Positions 33,206 to 35,411 of a DNA stretch of 35,411 nucleotides are shown piece after piece. The notes beneath the pieces are model-generated. The model worked only from the letters and a program-made list of their open reading frames with translations. It was not told the DNA's origin and did not search any database. The stretch covers positions 1-35,411 of the forward strand of contig SIBJ01000036.1 of the NCBI GenBank assembly GCA_009695195.1, given 5' to 3'. This DNA is from Pedosphaera sp. (lineage in GTDB: Bacteria; Verrucomicrobiota; Verrucomicrobiia; Limisphaerales; JADLHS01). Numbering within the stretch: position 1 is the stretch's first letter; each line of letters begins with the position of its first letter. The translations under genes were made by a program, and so were the position numbers.

Positions 33206-33834
33206 TCAATACCGGTAGTGCTCAGGCTTGTAGGGGCCTTCGGGCGGCACGCCGAGGTAGTCGGCTTGTTTCTTCGTGAGCTTGGTCAGCTTCACGCCGA
33301 TGCGATCCAAGTGCAGGCGGGCAACTTCTTCATCCAGTTTCTTGGGCAGACGATAGACGCCGATCTTGTTCGTGGCGCGGTTGGCCCAGAGGTCCAATTG
33401 CGCGAGGCATTGGTTGGTGAAGCTGTTGCTCATCACGAAGCTCGGATGGCCGGTGGCGCAACCGAGGTTCACGAGCCGGCCTTCGGCGAGCAGATAAATC
33501 GTGCGGCCGTTCGGCAACACGTATTTGTCATATTGCGGCTTCACGTTGATTTTCTTCACGCCTTTCAACGTGTTGAGCTTGTCCACCTTCACCCCGTGAG
33601 ATGGCGGCTTTATCTCACGGGGTAAATCTCGTTGTCGAAGTGGCCGCTGTTACACACGACGGCCTAGTCCTTCATCTTGAGGATGTGGTCAAGCGTGATC
33701 ACGTCGCAATTGCCGGTGGTCGTCACGTAACTTCCCTCGCTCGCGGGAGCGGGAGAGGGTGGCGCAGCCGGGTGAGGGTCGTGGGGAGAAAACAAACTTC
33801 GTCGCCCGTGCCGAGCGTGTCTTCGAGCGTGGTG
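33206..33834 (-). pseudogene. ahcY: ahcY 3' fragment 3, decayed by stop codon and insertions
   Basis: The longest ahcY remnant. From the far end it reads VTTLEDTLGTGD, then an insertion of about 70 bases (33731-33800), YVTTTGNCDVITLDHILKMK, an in-frame TAG where glutamine is usual (33666-33668), and [13 protein letters not shown] 33-base palindrome insertion (33591-33623) then shifts the frame before [20 protein letters not shown] and an intact C-terminus ending KPEHYRY. The last 128 codons are open from GTG 33592. The catalytic N-terminal domain is missing. Same orientation as the other two fragments. Confidence 0.82.
33591..33623. repeat. 33-base perfect palindrome inserted in ahcY fragment 3
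   Basis: ACCCCGTGAGAT - 9-base spacer GGCGGCTTT - ATCTCACGGGGT. The 12-base arms are perfect. It interrupts the ahcY frame between the GHFDNEI and KVDKLN codons. Confidence 0.9.
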
Positions 33835-33882
33835 ACTTGATAATTTCAATGATGCCAATTTTAGAAAAAACTTTCCGCTCGT
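33732..33882. repeat. CTCGCGGGAGCGGGAGAGG repeat block, copy 1
   Basis: Includes TCGCTCGCGGGAGCGGGAG, GGTGGCGCAGCCGGGTGAGG and GTCGTGGGGAGAAAACAA, then an ahcY-like stretch, GACTTGATAATTTCAAT and AAAAACTTTCCGCTCGTT. The same series recurs at 35040-35266 in the same order. The core is flanked by a short direct repeat ACTTC (33730 and 33796 areas). Confidence 0.75.
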
Positions 33883-33997
33883 TCGGCAAAAGGAATTCAA
33901 TCCCGACCGCCGGTTCGTTCAAATAAAACTTACGCCAACGCAATCAACGTGTCGTGCGGTCCGGTTTCAACGTGTGCAAGCCGTCTTGGTGAATCGG
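33883..33997. other. Intergenic sequence beside the MITE-like element
   Basis: About 115 bases with no gene. It holds only weak traces of coding-like sequence and the left copy of TGGTGAATCGG (33987-33997). Confidence 0.4.
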
Positions 33998-34254
33998 GTG
34001 CGATTGGAAGTGGCGGGCAGTCCCAGCTGCGGAGCAGCGGCAGGAAGTAGCCCACAGCGCAAGCCGTGGGTTCCGGGGGCCGGCGGGAGAAGCCCCGGAG
34101 GGGCGACAGCAGCCAGCCCACACGCGCGGAAATCTATCGCCCCTCCGGGGCTAGCAAACCTGGCGCGCGGTCCCACGGCTCACGCCGTGGGCTACTTTCT
34201 GCCGCACCTCCGGTGCTGACCTGGGCGCGGTGACCGCCACTTTCAAACACACCC
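33998..34254. mobile_element. MITE-like element with long imperfect inverted repeats and 11-bp direct repeats
   Basis: 257 bases without coding capacity. The left end (GGTGCGATTGGAAGTGGCGG) matches the complement of the right end (GGTGTGTTTGAAAGTGGCGG). Inner arms GTAGCCCACAGCGCAAGCCG (34047) and, inverted, GTAGCCCACGGCGTGAGCCG (ending 34195) continue the symmetry, with a central CCCCGGAGGGGCGA / TCGCCCCTCCGGGG pair. It is flanked on both sides by TGGTGAATCGG (33987-33997 and 34255-34265), as expected for a target-site duplication. Confidence 0.8.
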
Positions 34255-34389
34255 TGGTGAATCGGTCAAATCAACCGGGTTAAACTGCTGATTCAAACTC
34301 GGAAAAGGCATTGTGCATATGTCTTACAAATAACACTTGCCTTACGTTACTAAATGCGACAGACTGTTCTACGAACGAAAGAAAACGAT

Positions 34390-34641
34390 ATGAATTCAGC
34401 CTACGTCACATCCAAAGGTCAGTTGGTCGTTCCTTCGCGCATCCGCCGCTTGTTCGGCATCAAGCCCGGCACGCGCATCAACTTTGTGGAGGAAGGCGAC
34501 CGCATCATCTTCCAGCCCGTCACGCGCGAATACATAGATTCCTTCTGCGGCGTCTTCAAACAGAAGCCCGGCGAAAAATCCGTCGTGCAGGAGCATCTGG
34601 AGGAACGCCGCGCCGAACGCGACAAGGAGAATCGCGAATGA
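34390..34641 (+). CDS. vapB: AbrB/MazE-type antitoxin
   Basis: 83 residues from ATG 34390; an ATG at 34354 would add 12 unrelated residues. The N-terminal swapped-hairpin AbrB fold is clear: YVTSKGQLVVPSRIRRLFGI, then KPGTRINFVEEGDRIIFQPV. It binds DNA as a dimer. The charged C-terminal tail (VQEHLEERRAERDKENRE) should wrap the toxin. It overlaps the PIN toxin gene by 4 bases (ATGA), the standard coupled layout. Such pairs usually repress their own promoter, which should lie in the AT-rich stretch at about 34300-34380. Confidence 0.92.
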   Translation: MNSAYVTSKGQLVVPSRIRRLFGIKPGTRINFVEEGDRIIFQPVTREYIDSFCGVFKQKPGEKSVVQEHLEERRAERDKENRE

Positions 34642-35039
34642 AGCCGGTCGTTCTGGACGCCTCGGCGCTGCTGGCCATGTTCTTTGGCGAACCGGGCATG
34701 GAAAAAATGCGCGACCTCTTCCACAAAGCTTCCGAGGCCGACCACCCCGTCTTCATCAGCGCCGTCAATTGGGCCGAAGTCCTTTACCGGATGGAACGCA
34801 AACAGGGCAAGGCCGGCTATGAAACTGCGCGCCAGTTTGAACGCACGACACCATTGGAAACCGTGCCGATTGACCGCGAACTGGCCGAGTCCGCCGCGCA
34901 TTTGAAAAACGAACACAACCTCGGCCTGGCCGACGCCTTCGCCGCGGCACTCGCCAAAAGCAAAAAAGCCGAACTCGTCACCGCCGACACCGATTTCAAA
35001 CCGCTGGAAAAGGAAATCAAAATCAACTGGCTGAAATAG
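34638..35039 (+). CDS. vapC: VapC-type PIN-domain toxin ribonuclease
   Basis: 133 residues. PIN-domain acidic residues are all present: D7 (VVLDASALLA), E47 (NWAEVLYR), D99 (GLADAFAAALA) and D117/D119 (TADTDF). VapC toxins cleave RNA, often initiator tRNA or rRNA, when the antitoxin is lost. The enzyme looks intact. A repeat block begins immediately after its TAG stop (35040). Confidence 0.93.
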   Translation: MKPVVLDASALLAMFFGEPGMEKMRDLFHKASEADHPVFISAVNWAEVLYRMERKQGKAGYETARQFERTTPLETVPIDRELAESAAHLKNEHNLGLADAFAAALAKSKKAELVTADTDFKPLEKEIKINWLK

Positions 35040-35266
35040 TCCTTCGCTCGCGGGAGCGGGAGAGGGTGGCGCAGCCGGGTGAAGGTCGTGGGGAGAAAAC
35101 AAGCTTCGTCGCCGATGCCGAGCGTGTCTTCGAGCGTGGTTTATCGCGCCGTAGCCTCGCGCAGGCGGATGACTTGATGATTTCAATTCCTGGAACTCCC
35201 TCTCCGCGCTGGGGAGAGGGCCGGGGTGCGGTGCTTTCGGCTTTGGGGAAAACTTTCCGCTCGTTT
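35040..35266. repeat. CTCGCGGGAGCGGGAGAGG repeat block, copy 2
   Basis: Starts one base after the vapC stop. It repeats the order of the block at 33732, including the GAGCGTGTCTTCGAGCGTGG stretch related to ahcY. It differs by two extra insertions: about 28 bases at 35141-35169, and a CTCCCTCTCCGCGCTGGGG / GAGAGGGCCGGGG hairpin segment at about 35195-35240. Confidence 0.72.
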
Positions 35267-35281
35267 GCGTATTCCGGGGGC

Positions 35282-35411
35282 TGTCGGACAGTGATTCCGA
35301 TTTCTGTCGGACAGCGTTCCAATTTCTGCCGGACACCGTTCCGATTCATATCGGACAGTGTTCCGGGCTGAGGTCGGACAGTTTTTGGGGCACATTGGAA
35401 TGCTGTCCGAC
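35282..35411. repeat. Tandem GTCGGACAG array at the window edge
   Basis: Five direct units of about 22 bases with core TGTCGGACAGTGTTCC at 35282, 35305, 35327, 35349 and 35372, followed by one inverted unit (ATTGGAATGCTGTCCGAC, 35394-35411). The core CTGTCGGACAG is itself an 11-base palindrome. Possibly the end of an insertion sequence that continues outside the window. Confidence 0.72.

Noticed and set aside
33206..33592. Functional 128-residue ahcY product
   Set aside because: It lacks the catalytic domain and most of the NAD domain, and the frame upstream contains a stop and insertions, so it is better read as a remnant.
35282..35411. CRISPR array
   Set aside because: Units are contiguous, diverged and about 22 bases with no unique spacers of constant length, and no cas genes are seen.

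Overview
The window looks like a piece of a high-GC chromosome from the phylum Verrucomicrobiota, probably a Pedosphaera/Limisphaerales-type lineage. This is inferred from the gene families, not from a marker gene. The main pointers are a DUF1501 plus PSCyt1/DUF1549/DUF1553 protein pair, NhaR-like regulator, DUF3526 ABC exporter, GxxExxY protein, mostly weak Shine-Dalgarno sequences and an exceptional load of short palindromic repeats. No rRNA, tRNA, CRISPR array or transposase gene was found.

Layout. 1-2143: a shortened aldehyde dehydrogenase-like gene and malate dehydrogenase (mdh). 2148-7149: a palindromic repeat, a zinc-ribbon/FxLYD membrane protein, a translationally overlapping DUF1501/PSD1 cytochrome operon, and a tiny secreted EF-hand protein. 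7408-11273: a Gfo/Idh/MocA dehydrogenase, a GxxExxY gene framed by inverted repeats, an SDR and a GntP-type permease, plausibly sugar-acid metabolism. 11388-12950: a Tat-exported protein of unknown function. 13083-17479: a four-gene MacA/MacB-like ABC efflux operon with two separate FtsX-type permeases.

17480-21813 is the most unusual part. Two partial copies of the 3' end of ahcY (S-adenosylhomocysteine hydrolase), in the same orientation, bracket a small operon of unknown membrane, lipoprotein and coiled-coil genes. The first gene of that operon is split by one in-frame amber codon. A third, more decayed ahcY 3' fragment lies at 33206-33834. No complete ahcY is present.

21895-28604 and onward, mainly on the minus strand: a TerC-family protein, a DUF3526 ABC exporter operon ending in a LamG-type lipoprotein, and an hflK-hflC operon. 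The last runs on through a small membrane protein, a CBM48 protein, a PGPGW protein and a membrane zinc peptidase. An NhaR-like LysR regulator is divergent from it. 33100-35411 is a repeat-rich accessory tail: the third ahcY fragment, a 257-bp MITE-like element with 11-bp direct repeats, a VapBC-type toxin-antitoxin pair and a tandem GTCGGACAG array running off the window.

The dominant theme is short palindromic elements. Several families start with GTAG and end with CTAC. Some have been absorbed into genes: one encodes about 45 in-frame residues of the PGPGW protein, another encodes the signal peptide of the PSD1 cytochrome, and another frames the GxxExxY gene.
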